DNA from: Apiospora phragmitis
Lineage: Eukaryota; Ascomycota; Sordariomycetes; Amphisphaeriales; Apiosporaceae
DNA: 64,000 nt
Assembly (NCBI GenBank): GCA_038363925.1
Contig: JAQQWL010000006.1
Coordinates: 352,501-416,500 of the forward strand
Reading direction: 5' to 3'
The notes under the pieces were generated by a model that was given only the letters and a program-made list of their open reading frames with translations, made no database searches and was not told the DNA's origin. Of this stretch, positions 34,678 to 46,022 are shown piece after piece (the first letter of the stretch is position 1; each line of letters starts with the position of its first letter). The translations under genes were made by a program, and so were the position numbers.

Positions 34678-36045
34678 GTGTCCAAAAGTCTGCGCACGCA
34701 CCACCTTTAGCTAATCCCCTCCCCCAACACCACCAACCTTTGAATATCAATAACACACTCAATTTACTAGCAAATATGACATAATTTAGACTATTAGATT
34801 GGCAATTGAATAGGATTTAATAATAAATATACCAGCCCCTTGCGCGACGTACAGCAGCAAGGCGCCGAGGCAGAGATCTCAACAGCCTGTAAATCAGGCT
34901 CGGATCTAGAGCAGTCCACGCCGACTGGACTACCTTTCTCGCATACGCCTCGTATGCTATATTTTCCTTCAGGTATTAAAAGCCAGGCTTTATTTTATAG
35001 ATCTTTGCTTTAAGAGCCTTCTAATCCTGTTTAATAAGGTTTAAATCAGGTGAATGTGCAGGCTAGTTAATAGTTTAAATACCCCTAGATTTTAGGAACT
35101 CTTTAACGGCGTAAGATCGATGTATACGCGCGTTATCCTGCATAAAGGGGTCACCCGGCTCATAAAAGGGGACGAGAGCAGCCTCTAAAACCTCAATATA
35201 CCGGGTAGAAATAAAACCACTGCCGGCAGAGTCGGGATCTCCCCTGCAGAACATAAGGGGAGAGGTCCCTGCCTCTTCCCCCCTCTGCCACACCATTGCC
35301 CACACCATAAGGCTGATTCGAGGCCTGGAGTAACCTGTAAAACTAATCAGATCCTTCCTATAGCGTTCCCTTCCAAATTTAAAAACCTAGTGGCCTGGTA
35401 TAGAGGGTTTATTTTAAATCGTATATTCGACTGAAAAGAAGCAAAGCAACAGCTGCTTAAGGCGCTCTAGAGAGGACCAATAACGGCAAAAGGAGAGTCT
35501 CTCTTTAGCGTCCTCTTTCGTTAATAAGATGCGCTTCGAGGCGCGCCAATAGCCAATCCTCCTTTTCCGGAGATTACGCCTTACCGTGTTGATCGAAAAG
35601 GAGCGTGGTCTGGAGCCTAGCATAACATTCATATCTAAACAGAGCTCTCTCTAAGTAGCACGAGGCTTTCTACGTACCAGTTGAAATAGATAGCGCTCTT
35701 ACCGAATCGATAGTCTATAAGGATGACCAGATCTCGGCTTAGTTTTAAGAGTTTTTCGATAAAAAAACCGCCTCACGAGGTTATTAATAGTTTCGTGGCG
35801 ACGCGTACCGAACGCGTCTATAATAGCCTTCCTTCCGACGCCGGCGACGGAGAGCGCCGCGATAGCCGTAACCGCCTCGGAGCTGTATTACCCATTTAGC
35901 TTGCGATTTGCGGTTAAAATGCGACCGAGTTCACTTAAATCCATGCTAAATTGATAAAGTTATTTGAAAAATAAGTCAGAAGGTATTATTGTTGTATTGT
36001 GTGAGATTTCCGATAGGGGTGGTTCGTGCGCAGACTTTTGGACAC
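34678..36045 (-). mobile_element. Tc1/mariner transposon, inactive
   Basis: Terminal inverted repeats: GTGTCCAAAAGTCTGCGCAC at the left (repeat 34678-34705), and the reverse complement at the right (36018-36045) with one mismatch over 28 bp. Length 1368 bp, as expected for a Tc1-like element with one transposase gene. I could not identify a clean TA duplication next to the repeats. Confidence 0.9.
34817..35944 (-). pseudogene. DDE transposase of the Tc1/mariner element
   Basis: Collinear single frame from ATG 35944 to TAA 34817, about 375 codons. It has an N-terminal helix-turn-helix region (AVTAIAALSVAGVGRKAIID), a linker with GHPYRLSIR, NTVRRNLRKRRIGYWRASK, then the DDE domain (LMVWAMVWQRG, FMQDNARIHRSYAVKEFL with the second Asp, and INxPAHSPDLNLI). 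At least seven in-frame stops occur, at positions where Gln or Trp would be expected: CAA to TAA and TGG to TAG, the RIP signature on the two strands. The third acidic residue after SPDLNLI reads Lys. The enzyme is dead. Confidence 0.85.
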
Positions 36046-36372
36046 GGACTTTACCTGCATATCCGCAACGTCACCCGCCTCAACGGCATAGCCACGTACG
36101 GAGTACATGTGGTACTTGCTTAGCCACATCCCGACTGAACATCTATTGATCATGTCCAAGAAATGCGATTTCCCCTTATTTAATCTCCTAGTCAAATGGT
36201 CCCTCAAGCACGTCAAGCCCAAGAGCCACCCCGTTCTCCGAACCACTCGGCCATTTTCATTGTGTCCTTGAGGTTCATTATGATGTCTCGTGGACCTAAC
36301 CCAAAACAGTAGATATTGACCGGTAGATTTCAGCGTAGCGTGGTCTCTATATTGTGCATAAAAGCAAAACGC
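36046..36372. other. Possible terminal exon region of the CorA-like gene
   Basis: A GTAAGC donor lies at the end of the last coding block of the CorA-like gene, and an acceptor (GGTTAG) precedes 36295. The frame then stays open to 35986, running into the mariner terminal repeat. It may be chance; no homology recognised. Confidence 0.25.
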
Positions 36373-38015
36373 TTACCGCTTATGAAACAACGTCCTTGCA
36401 AATATTCGCACCTGTGCCGCATCCCACCGGAAAAAGGCATACACTATGATTGCGATGCCGCAAGTGATAACAGACCACACCCAAATCGATGGAGCTTGCC
36501 CATTACCTAGCTCCTTCACGTTCATCCCAAACGCCGACGTGGTGAACGACAACGGCACGAAGACTAAGGCGAGCTTCGTCAATTTGGTCACACTCCTGGC
36601 TTCTGCGAAGGCCTTCTGCGATTCTCGGATGGTAGCATTGTGGGCAACAATCCCGATCCCTTGGAAACACTCGTCACACAGAGCCTCGGCACGACGGAGC
36701 GCGGCCCGGAAATCCTCAAGCATCGAAGTCATTTCTTCGGCATATGTGCTGCCTGCGCTGTTCATGACTGACTGGTACGCTGGCTGTTTTCTGAAGGCCT
36801 CCACAAAGTCGATGACTTCCTTGAGACTCTCGATGTGACGCTTCAAGATTTGCTGGATGTACAGCAGATTCGACATGGTTGGGCTTTCTTGGGCAGTCAC
36901 AGCTGAATGGGTCAACTCGCTTCTGATATTCGACTCTAGCGTATCCAGAAGGGCCATTTCGGAGAACAAAGCGAAACTGAATATTGGGCTCAGGGCATAC
37001 AGAGGATCAGCCGCAGCCTGTGCAATGTTGTTGAGGTGTCGATCATAATCGTCGAAGAGTATCGAAGCGCTTTGGGGCCGAACATCAGTCGTTGCACTGT
37101 CTTTTCGACTGCGCCATCCACCGCTAAGCGCCATCCTCGGCCTGTATATCGATATGAGCTGATATGTCATCTCCGATGATTTTCGGGGCATTCTTAGTCT
37201 CCAAGGCCCTTCGAAACCTTCATCGAGACTGCGACCTGCATCCGACCATACTATAACTGAGCCACGTTAGCTCACTGGAATGTATGTGTGCATGTGGTAC
37301 TTACTTTGCCAACCTCCATTGCCGATTGACGCAACATTAATGGTGATTGCCTGTTCGATTGCGAAATGGTTTAAATCCAGCATCACAAACTCTCTCACCA
37401 TGGAGTCACCTGGAATCATACCCGAAACCATCTGATGAGAATCCAGACTGGATAAGTGGGTTATATACGCAGCCATGTCCTTTGAAGTTTGTCTCCGGAG
37501 CTATCAAGAAACTCCTGAACTGCACCTCTCCGAGTTGGCTGCCATCCTCCAGTCAACACTCCAATCGTCGGGATTCGAAGCATGATGGTTTCTTCTTGAG
37601 CGGAGGGGAGACGCGGTGCCATATTCTGCCTCGAGATGCTGTTGCCGGACTCAGACCAAAAGCATAAGTGCCTCTGGTAGAAATCAGGGTCATTTCGAAA
37701 TTTGGCCCCTAAAGCATTCAGCCACTTGGCTGATGGGTACCCCTTCAACACAACCATGCTACTCGCGGACTTATTAACCGTATCAAGTTCATCCGACAAG
37801 CTAAATTGTTGTGCTCTCCTCCCCGATTCCTCTTGCCAGTTCAAAGTCATGGCTAGTGGGAAGGGCTCATGATGACGAGCGTCTGCCGCCGGGTGGTACT
37901 TTGACAGTGTTGTGCGACATTCATAGGGTTGCCATAGGAATTTGGCCAGGGCAACAAAACGCAGGCCAGAGTACAATGTCTTGAAGCTGGATATACGTGA
38001 AAACTCTCTGACCAT
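36373..38015 (-). CDS. CorA-like divalent-cation transporter-family protein (one frameshift)
   Basis: Long N-terminal cytoplasmic region followed by a CorA-type C-terminus. Conserved blocks in order: FVALAKFLWQPYECRTTLSK, FPLAMTLNWQEESGRRAQ, ASSMVVLKGYPSAKWLNALG, DFYQRHLCFWSE, DSMVREFVMLDLNHFAIEQ, then an intron (GTAAGT..TAG near 37305-37250), coiled helices and the membrane hairpin. The hairpin contains SAFGMNVKELG, the GMN selectivity motif, followed by a second helix (VWSVITCGIAIIVYAFF). A one-base shift lies near 37475 (caaaGGacatg, probably a lost G). This is a fungal family with a large N-terminal extension; Mg2+ transport is plausible but unproven. An earlier exon may lie at 38053-38330 (EYCEPPVSVLTDDNKSLPGR), but its phase does not close. 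Confidence 0.78.
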
Positions 38016-39214
38016 ATTTGGTAGTCCTCTGAGCTTTCTGCATATGGATTTGTTAGGCCGATATGATGAACGGCAATTCAGAGATGGACATACTGATGCT
38101 GTGGCGGCGATGGTGGCGACCAGGCAATGATTTGTTGTCGTCCGTAAGGACAGACACTGGTGGCTCGCAATACTCCATGGTCTCTGAAGACCCTAGGATT
38201 CTCAATGATGGTTCTACTGGTTGAATGTGAAGGGTGGTAAAAAGGGGTGGATCTGTCAAGACTTCAGGTATGATGACTTGCTTTGCCTGGATCCTCAATT
38301 TCACGGGCATCACCAGGCATTGGGGCATTTTTATCTTGAGCAGGCCGATTTTCGCGAACTCACAATCCCTTCAAGGCCCATTCTTTGAACAACAATTCCA
38401 TTTCTGCCTAGACGGCAGCTCCTCCGATTGAACAACCTTGAGTTTCTAATGCCCAAGAAAGGGAAAAACCCCCATTTCATATTCGTCGCCTGGTGCATTT
38501 CACAGCGCCCCGAATTGCTGTGTGAAACATCGTACCTCATGTCGTACCTGTCAAGGCATTCTCTTCGGACTGTTTTATGGGCTGACCTATGAATCAATTC
38601 TGGAAACAAGAACAGAAAACAATGGTACCAGTTGTTAGTAACCACTCATATCAATAGTACTGTACGGAGTACCTGCAACCCACTACACCGGGCAATGTTT
38701 GGGCGCATTTTGGGCTCCAATAACAGGGGGTCAATAGCCTATCAGAAGAGAGTGTGTGGTAGGATTCACACACCCACTTAAGATCCGTTTCAACGCCCCG
38801 AGAAACCGAGAGTGGCGTGAATGATGCGCTTGTTGTGTAAAAATGTGCTACCGGCACTGGCTTGTTTGGGTTCTTGATCCTGACGGCAAGTAACACGAAG
38901 CAATTGTTTGTCGAGTCAGAGCTGACGCTTCCTCGTGTGCGAGATGCGGCTCGGCTCCTAGGAACCAGAAGGGAGACGCCAACGCGTGTGTATTTAAGTG
39001 TTTATTTCTAACACTGAGTATGCGTTCTCATTCTGAACTCTACTCTTGTTTGCCAAGCCATTGCCCACCTAAACCCTAAAAGTAAAGTCTTTACTGGTCT
39101 TTCACTCTACATATCAAGTAAATTCCTCACATTGTCTTTTCTTGTTCATTGTGCTGAGTGGGACTCGATCGCATCAGGACTTGATCTCCAGACCGCGTCC
39201 ACAGCTCAACGAAG
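38016..39214. other. Possible upstream CorA exon, otherwise no gene
   Basis: 38053-38330 (minus) reads coding-like and is followed by a good GTATGT..CTAAC..CAG intron into the CorA-like gene. Its phase is off by one. I see nothing convincing at 38400-39214. Confidence 0.35.
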
Positions 39215-39598
39215 ATGCCGCCTGCTGAAGCCGACCCGAACCGCTCCAAGACACAAGTCCCCGAGAAACGGCAGCCATGGAAAGACCACTGGGACGCACT
39301 ATCGGCCTCTGAACCTACTGGATCGGGCACAAGCCACGGCTTTGAGATGGGCGAGCAGGTCATCATGGATGGCAATATAATTAAAGACGAACTTGATGCA
39401 GGCGGGGATGATGAGAAGAAACCGGATAATGCCAAGGAAGCTGTGGGCGACGTCAAGGAAAGCGCGGATCCCGAGAAAGAAGATGAGGGAAAGGAAAAGG
39501 AAAAGGGGGCGGATAACCAGGAGGGTGGGGGTGAAGGAAACGGGGAGGGTGGGGGTGAGGGAAACGGTGAGGATGAGGATAAGAAAGAGGGGGGGTGA
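39215..39598 (+). CDS. Small acidic low-complexity protein
   Basis: 127 residues from ATG 39215 (context GAAGATGCC). The first 70 residues are mixed (RQPWKDHWDALSASE). The rest is strongly charged: Glu/Lys/Asp-rich with a C-terminal repeat of GGGEGNGE. The DNA under the repeat is a short imperfect tandem (GAGGGTGGGGGTGA..). No domain or signal peptide is visible, so it is predicted to be disordered. It may be a real fungal orphan gene. No function is proposed. Confidence 0.45.
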   Translation: MPPAEADPNRSKTQVPEKRQPWKDHWDALSASEPTGSGTSHGFEMGEQVIMDGNIIKDELDAGGDDEKKPDNAKEAVGDVKESADPEKEDEGKEKEKGADNQEGGGEGNGEGGGEGNGEDEDKKEGG

Positions 39599-40144
39599 CA
39601 AGCGATGATAGCGGATAATACCCAAGCAGCAGCATCATGTCATGTTCACTTGATATTGTATTGACGAAGCAAGATGTACCAGGGTCAATTGATTTGTATC
39701 CGGCAGTGGGTGATCGAATGTTTCAATCTATTCCAGCAGTGTAAATCCACTTGGCATGCATGTTCTGCATCTTGCCAGTACATACCTTCATGCGTAACAC
39801 CGAGAAGCCTAGAAGCCTGGTTTTGTTGGTAGGTATGTAGATGAGGGGATCAGACGTTGTGTCTGGTTACCTCAACCACGGGGCGTAATCACCTCCACGT
39901 ATATCAAGCTATAAAGGGTATATTAGGACAAGTGGGACCATGCATCCTTAATAAACATAGTCATGGTTTCGCCTCCGACGGATCATTTGTATTTGGCTGG
40001 GTGCTGAAGAAGAAAGGAAGCCCTCTTGAGGCCCAGAAAAAGGACACAAGTATTATAAGAGTGCTTCGTGTCCAGATCGTATGTTTGACATACATCTGAC
40101 AATTGCACATTTTGATCATAGGGAATCTGTTCACCCCGTTCAAA
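39599..40144. other. Intergenic, no gene seen
   Basis: Non-coding flank upstream of the CmcJ-like gene. Confidence 0.4.
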
Positions 40145-41273
40145 ATGACGGTTGCCAATCAACACAGTCTCGTTTCCGACATTCACTACTTAGAGAATCA
40201 CAAACTGTACGAGACAGAGAAACCATACAGCTTGCGATTTCCCCCAAATGGCATTCCGCAGCTTCCACAATCCAATGTAAGAAGGGATAGGCACCAGATC
40301 CAGCTTCGCAGCATTCGGGAAAATACGGACCTAAGGCTCGATAGCTGTGGCTTTGAGTTGTTGCTGTTTCCTTGCGCCCTTTCTTACCAAGACTTTGAGG
40401 ACCGACAGAAGATACGAGATACGTACCTTATCAACCTCGCAATTGACTTGAAACGTACCCTGGGGCAAAGTTGGTGATTCCACTGGACTTCTGTGTAAGC
40501 TCTCCTAATACCAACACAGCGTCAAGCTCACGCAGGCCCAGGTCAGAAGGCGTCATGAAGCATTCCCTATTTCAACAGGAGATAACTATGAATATAATCA
40601 GCCTACGTCTATGGCCCACATAGGTCTGCGAACAGTCCTGTGTTCATTACGTCGATAGAGCCTCTAACACGACCTAGATTTCACTGTCCGTGAAGGCGAG
40701 AGGATAATCCACGCATTGTTTGGAGTACATGCTGGCAAGGTTCTCCAGAGCCGCTGGCAGATCATCAAGCAAGTTGACTTTCTTCAATCCGGTCAGCCAA
40801 AACTACTTACTGACGAGACCGTAGCGCATGGAGACCCATCAAAGGCCCTCTTAACGACTGGCCTTTAGGGGTTTGCGATACAAGAACAGTCGACTTCAAG
40901 TCAGATACGATGCCGGGCGACATCGTGTTCCGCAAGTTTTTCACCGAGAACCTGCAAGTTCATTACAATGCCAAGCATGCGTGGTACTGGCTGCCCGGAC
41001 AAACTGTGGATGAGGTTCTCATATTTAAGAGCGCTGAATCAGATGTCAGCAGATCACAAGGTACGTAATGGTTGATAGAGTGCGCATCCACGTCGAGACT
41101 GACGGTTAGCCATTTCAGGGGTACCCCACGCGGGGTTTTACAACCCGAATGTTACTCTGGAAGACCTGCCCCGGGAGAGTATTGACTGTCGGCTACTTGT
41201 ATGCTATGCCGAGCTTGAAAACTACCCCCCAATCGTCGGCGACATCTTTGGGAACGACGCTCAAGGATATTAA
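40145..41273 (+). CDS. CmcJ / GA4-desaturase-like family enzyme, five exons
   Basis: ATG 40145, stop 41271-41273. Introns: 40495-40541, 40624-40677, 40769-40824 (a GC-AG intron, GCAAGT donor) and 41061-41118. Family landmarks in order: HYLENHKLYETEKPYSLRFP, LDSCGFELL, RRRHEAFPISTGDNYEYNQP followed by TSMAHID, WRPIKGPLNDWPLGVCDTRT, GDIVFRKFFTENLQVHYNAK, AWYWLPGQTVDEVLIFKS, then QGVPHAGFYNP and PRESIDCRLLVCYA. This matches the fungal family related to the cephamycin CmcJ protein and gibberellin GA4 desaturase (Fe/2-oxoglutarate-type hydroxylases and desaturases of secondary metabolism). One base (a G) is missing in the run at 40462-40465, between TLG and AKLVIPLDFC. The reaction here is unknown. 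Confidence 0.82.
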
Positions 41274-41860
41274 GGAGTGGAGCCGTAGGGACATGTATAT
41301 GCAGATGAGCCTTGTTTCTGATGCGCCTGTTTCTGATACATGCTTCTCCTCGATATACGTGTCATAGAGCCTGATAAGTCTGCATATGTATCATGCATCT
41401 TGACGAACGATCAACCAATAGATGCGACCATTGAAACCGATGAAATGCCCTGGTCATTGATCAATGCAGTCTTGCATATACTAACTCAGCATTGAGGCCT
41501 CCTCTGCAGTGGCTTTTGAATGGCTTGTTACTACCCTCCCTAATATAGCCGGCTTTTCCTCGTGTCGCACAGGAAGCGCATCGTACTACTTCGTACGTGT
41601 TGAGGTTCCATCGGAAGGCAATAAACTTGACTGTGCCTTGGAAACTACCCCCGCTTCATGATTCATGACGCACTGCAAGAGATCACAGGGGGTGGTTCCT
41701 TCATTCGCCTTCCATCAGGCCATGATCCCCATCTTACTACCAACTTAGGGAATATTACACTGAATACCTGCGCCTGTGACATTGATCTCCATATCATCTG
41801 TCGAACGTCCCGTTCTTGTTCCAGAAATAGTGTACACACAGTGGCCAATTATACACTGCC
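41274..41860. other. Intergenic, NLR promoter side
   Basis: No gene seen between the CmcJ-like gene and the first NLR exon. Confidence 0.4.
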
Positions 41861-44800
41861 ATGAACAAACAAGGCGTGGCTTCGCAGCCAATGCCAGCTT
41901 CGGCCACCAAAGCCTTCCAACAAATCCACATGGTCAAGAAGGCATCCCCAGATGTCCAGTAAGGTAGCTCCATTGATACCATACAAATTGTATCTAACAT
42001 TACCATAGTATAGTGCTGATACCGGATATTGATACTTCGGGTAGCGCAACATGGGGAATCTGCCATGAACCCTGGCGGCAAGAACTCGTAAACCAATCTA
42101 TCGTAATCCAATGGTACGATCATGGGATCTCATCGAGCAATCTATCCTCATGGGATCTCATCCTCGAGGAAGGAGGCACGCTGCTTACAGCACTCTGTCT
42201 CTATCAGCAACAACACAATGTGTGTATCTCGGGTCGCAGCGAATACCCAAATTAGTAGAATGCACGGATAGCTAACGACTGGAAATACCCGAAGGAGCAT
42301 GACCCCTTCATCTTCATCGTTCACGGCTTCGGTGGACTCGTCCTCAAACAAGTATACAGTCCCTCTTCCCGAGCCATGTGTGTTAGGCTAACAATGCCGT
42401 CAAGGCACTCAGTATCGCTGGCAGGCCTGATGCCTATGGGAGATACTCCGACTTCCTGAACGTCATAGCTGGCATAGTCTTTCTTGGTGTGCCGCATTAC
42501 CTAGAAGACGCCAATGACGAGCAATATGGCGAGCGCATCTCATATTTACTGAAGGCGAATACGGGACCCAGCCTGAACCGTCAAATTCTCACTCGACTGA
42601 AGAAAGATAGCGGTATCATTCGAGATATCGCAATGCGTTTCTGTAGCATCAGTCTCCGAGTAGGGATACTTTCAATATTCGAAAAGAAAGCCAGCAAACT
42701 GCAAGACAGCCGCTTCTTACAAAAGAGCAAAAAGTCGGTTGTAAGTAGTGTCCATTTCATGTTTTTCGTTCACTTTTGATGATTATCATTAGGTCGTGGA
42801 TTGCTCCTTATCAAAAGTTGGATCATCATTGGAGTTTCAGCTAGGTCTTGACTTGGACCATCTTGAAATGTCATTACTGACCGACTCACCTCACCATGTT
42901 CCGAATGCGACCGTGAAAGACTGTCTTCTTTCAGCGATTAAAGATTCTGTGTCTGAAATTCAAGACCGCCTCATACGTAGTAGGTTGCTCATACTACTGA
43001 GATGAAGCATCTCTGCGGACCCCCCATGGTACTGATCTATATATTACAGGCATGGCAAGCTCTGAGTACAGCCTTAGCAGTAATGTGTCCATTGAAGACG
43101 TCAAGAAAGGCTAGCATCATCTAGATGCCCTTACCTCTACTTTGGCTAACATGACCACACCAGCTCTATCCACATCGATGCCGGGGCCAAGCTCGTCGCA
43201 AAATCCGCAGCACGGGTCAACCACTATACGCCCTTACGGATCCGAGAGGACTGACTCATTCGTTGATGTCCAGTCTCTCCTTGAGAATTTGAATATCCAG
43301 CAAGTCGAGCCCCAGATGCCGTGTTTCATGGTTCATACTTTCATGAGGAACCCCGAGTTCTTTGGGCGCAGAGATGTCCTGGCCCGCCTTGATGAGTGCC
43401 TCCTACCATCGAAGGAACTCTTAGTAGCCTCACAGCCCGATAGAACAAGGGTTGGGGTCCTGAATGGCATGGCAGGTCTCGGAAAGACCGAGACAGCGAT
43501 CGAGTTTGCCTACAGTCGGCAGCATGCTTTTGATTGCATATTTTGGATCCGAGCTGAGAACTCAGGAAAGCTTGAGACAGATATTGCCCAGATTGCTACA
43601 CGCCTTGGAATTCAGGACACATCCGACCCCCACAACAAAACTGTCAACAAAAGTTTGGCTCTTGGCTGGCTCACCAACCCATTTAAGATCGAACGCTATG
43701 GAACATCGTCTCAAAGAACTACGGCATCATGGCTGATCATATTCGATAACGCGGATGATCTTGAAATTATTTTCCCTTACAAGGATATTGCGAACTATGG
43801 TGCTATATTGATTACTAGCAGAGACCCACTGTCCAGGAGCACCTTCTCGACATCAGCTGTGGATGTTGAGCTAAACCTGTTTAATGACGTGGATTCAGGC
43901 AAGTTTTTGCAACAGATAACGAATAAGCGAAATCACGACGATGAAGCCCAGAAAATTGGGGCTAAACTAGGCGGGCTGCCTATTGGAATTGCGCAGATGG
44001 GTGGTATGATTTGTTGGAGGGGTCTCTCTTTCGCCGAGTTCTTGGAAGTTTTTGAGGAGGCACTTGACGAGACTGGTGTGTTAGAAACGGACACACATCA
44101 GCTACGCCAATCCGCCCGAGGCAACATTTCTACTATATGGGCCATCGACAAACTATCAAATGAAGCTAGGAATATTCTGGAAATCGTTGCCTTCCTGGAT
44201 CCCGATGGCATCCAACCTTCACTTCTTTCAGAAAGGCCCACCGCCCTCCCCACCTCACCACACCATCCTTCGAGGAAGAGATTGACTTTTTACAATGCCA
44301 GGAGGGAGCTGATACGCTCATCCCTCATACGACTCAATGACAATACAGGCGACGTCTGGGCCCACAGAGTGGTACAGCATGCGGTGAGGGCTAAAATGAG
44401 ACCTGAGCGTTGTGTTGAGGTATTCTGCAAGGTCGTATCGTGCGTTGCTTCAGAGTGGAAGTCTCCTCTAGGGGCACATGACCCAGATTTATGGGATTCG
44501 ATGGAGGCGCTATATCCGCACGTAGTCTCTCTCAGGGACATTTACCTCAGGTACCTCCGCGGCGACTTCGTGGATCAACACATTACCCTAGCAAGCCTGC
44601 TTCTCCGCGCGTCTTGGTTGCTCACTCCCTCTCAAAACCCTTTGGGACAAAACTCTAACATGATGATAGGTACAAACTCGAGCGTGGGGCTTCACATGAT
44701 GTCCGTGGGCTTCTGGTGCTGGCGTTAGACCTGTGTAAACAAGGTGACCGGAACTGGCGCATGTTCAGGACCTCGAATCCGACATCAACTGCTGTCTAGG

Positions 44801-45653
44801 CGCAGTGGCAAACGAAACAAACGACGCCAAGTCTTGCTTGAGACACAACCAACGGTACTTGGAGATTCAACTTAACATCCAGCAACAATCTGAAATACCT
44901 ATTGAAAAGCTCCCACGGGCTTATAACCAGATGGGAACGGCGTGGATGATGGTCGGAGAGTACGACAAAGCCCAGTCGTCTTTTTCAAGCTCGATAACAG
45001 GGTTCAAAGCTCTTCCAGTTTACGATATAAACATGGTGTCAATTCCCATGGCAAATATTGGACTTGCGTACTGGCTCCAAGGAAGCCTCAACGATGCTGC
45101 AGCTGTGTTGGAAGAGGGCCTCAGAGATAGGGAAGATATTTACGGCTTCATGGACACGCACTCATTTCGGTAACGACTTCTATCCACACTTGCCTTTCTT
45201 GACAACTGACTCGATGACAGTACCGGTAGATTCTTACACGCTCTCGGGAATGTGTACTTTGACCAAGGACGCACAGAAAAGAGTGAGCATCTTCACTACA
45301 AAGCACTGGCTCAGTATCAATCCACCATTGGCAACCACCACCATAGAACAGCAGATGTTTGCCATAAGGTCGCGCAGCATTGCCTGAGGAATGGTGGCAA
45401 GGACCAAGCTATGCGGCTTGTAGACCAGGCATTACAAGTGTGGTCGGTCGACAAATCGGCTTATCTTCCCGAAATCGCTCGCACAACGTTTTTGAAAGCC
45501 AAGATCGCTATGGCGCTGGATAGGGAGACAGAAGCAATGACCTTGTATCGAAAGGCTGCGAGTCTGCGCAAGAGACTGACGAGTCAACCGAAGGAGCACG
45601 ACCAGCTTAGCGAAAGCGACTTTGATGAACTAGTGACCTTCTGGTCGAGATAA
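41861..45653 (+). CDS. STAND NLR: esterase-like domain, NB-ARC, TPR repeats
   Basis: Nine exons: 41861-41958, 42009-42223, 42272-42351, 42405-42740, 42793-42979, 43125-44616, 44670-44743, 44800-45169 and 45221-45653. They total 3285 nt, an exact 1094-residue frame. Domain 1 (about 30-250) is alpha/beta-hydrolase-like: IVLIPDIDTSG, FIFIVHGFGGLVLKQ, AGIVFLGVPHYLED; the Ser of the usual HSxGG is Gly123. Domain 2 is NB-ARC: Walker A GMAGLGKTET (Lys426), Walker B WLIIFDNADD (Asp513), ILITSRD, and GLPIGIAQMGG. Domain 3 is TPR-like: AYNQMGTAWMMVGEYDKAQS and DQAMRLVDQALQVW. Fungal proteins of this build act in non-self recognition and regulated cell death. An upstream acceptor at 43049 would include a TAG at 43112-43114; the acceptor at 43124 avoids it. 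Confidence 0.85.
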
Positions 45654-46022
45654 TACGACGTGGTGGACTTTCGGGGTAATCAGACATGCTTATTGGGCCC
45701 CTTTGAATCGAGCTGATTCTTCAAGATGGATAAAGCCATGATGCTCCCCGAGTGACAGTAGTAACCTCCTAAGTCGGACTTGGTCTTCCGCTCCATGTTC
45801 TGGACCATCTACTCGATGTACGGGAGGCCCGAGTACAGGCCAATGATCTCCATCGGCCGCGCGTAGCAGAGAGTAGAATCATGAAATTCCGAGCTGCTAG
45901 AGGGCGAAAAGAGCGGCGTAGCTTCCCGCGTACCGAGCTCTACCAACTGCTGACTCGGTGAGCCCATCTTGTAACGGCCACCCTAGAGCCCATCCCATTT
46001 TCTTACCTTGATCTTCCGCCGC
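45654..46022. other. Convergent 3' flanks of NLR and permease
   Basis: The two genes end toward each other here; no further gene seen. Confidence 0.45.

Noticed and set aside
43142..44728. NB-ARC block as a stand-alone gene starting at 43151
   Set aside because: Upstream exons with hydrolase motifs join to it in exact phase, and the downstream TPR exons do too; one gene is simpler, although the TAG leaves some doubt.
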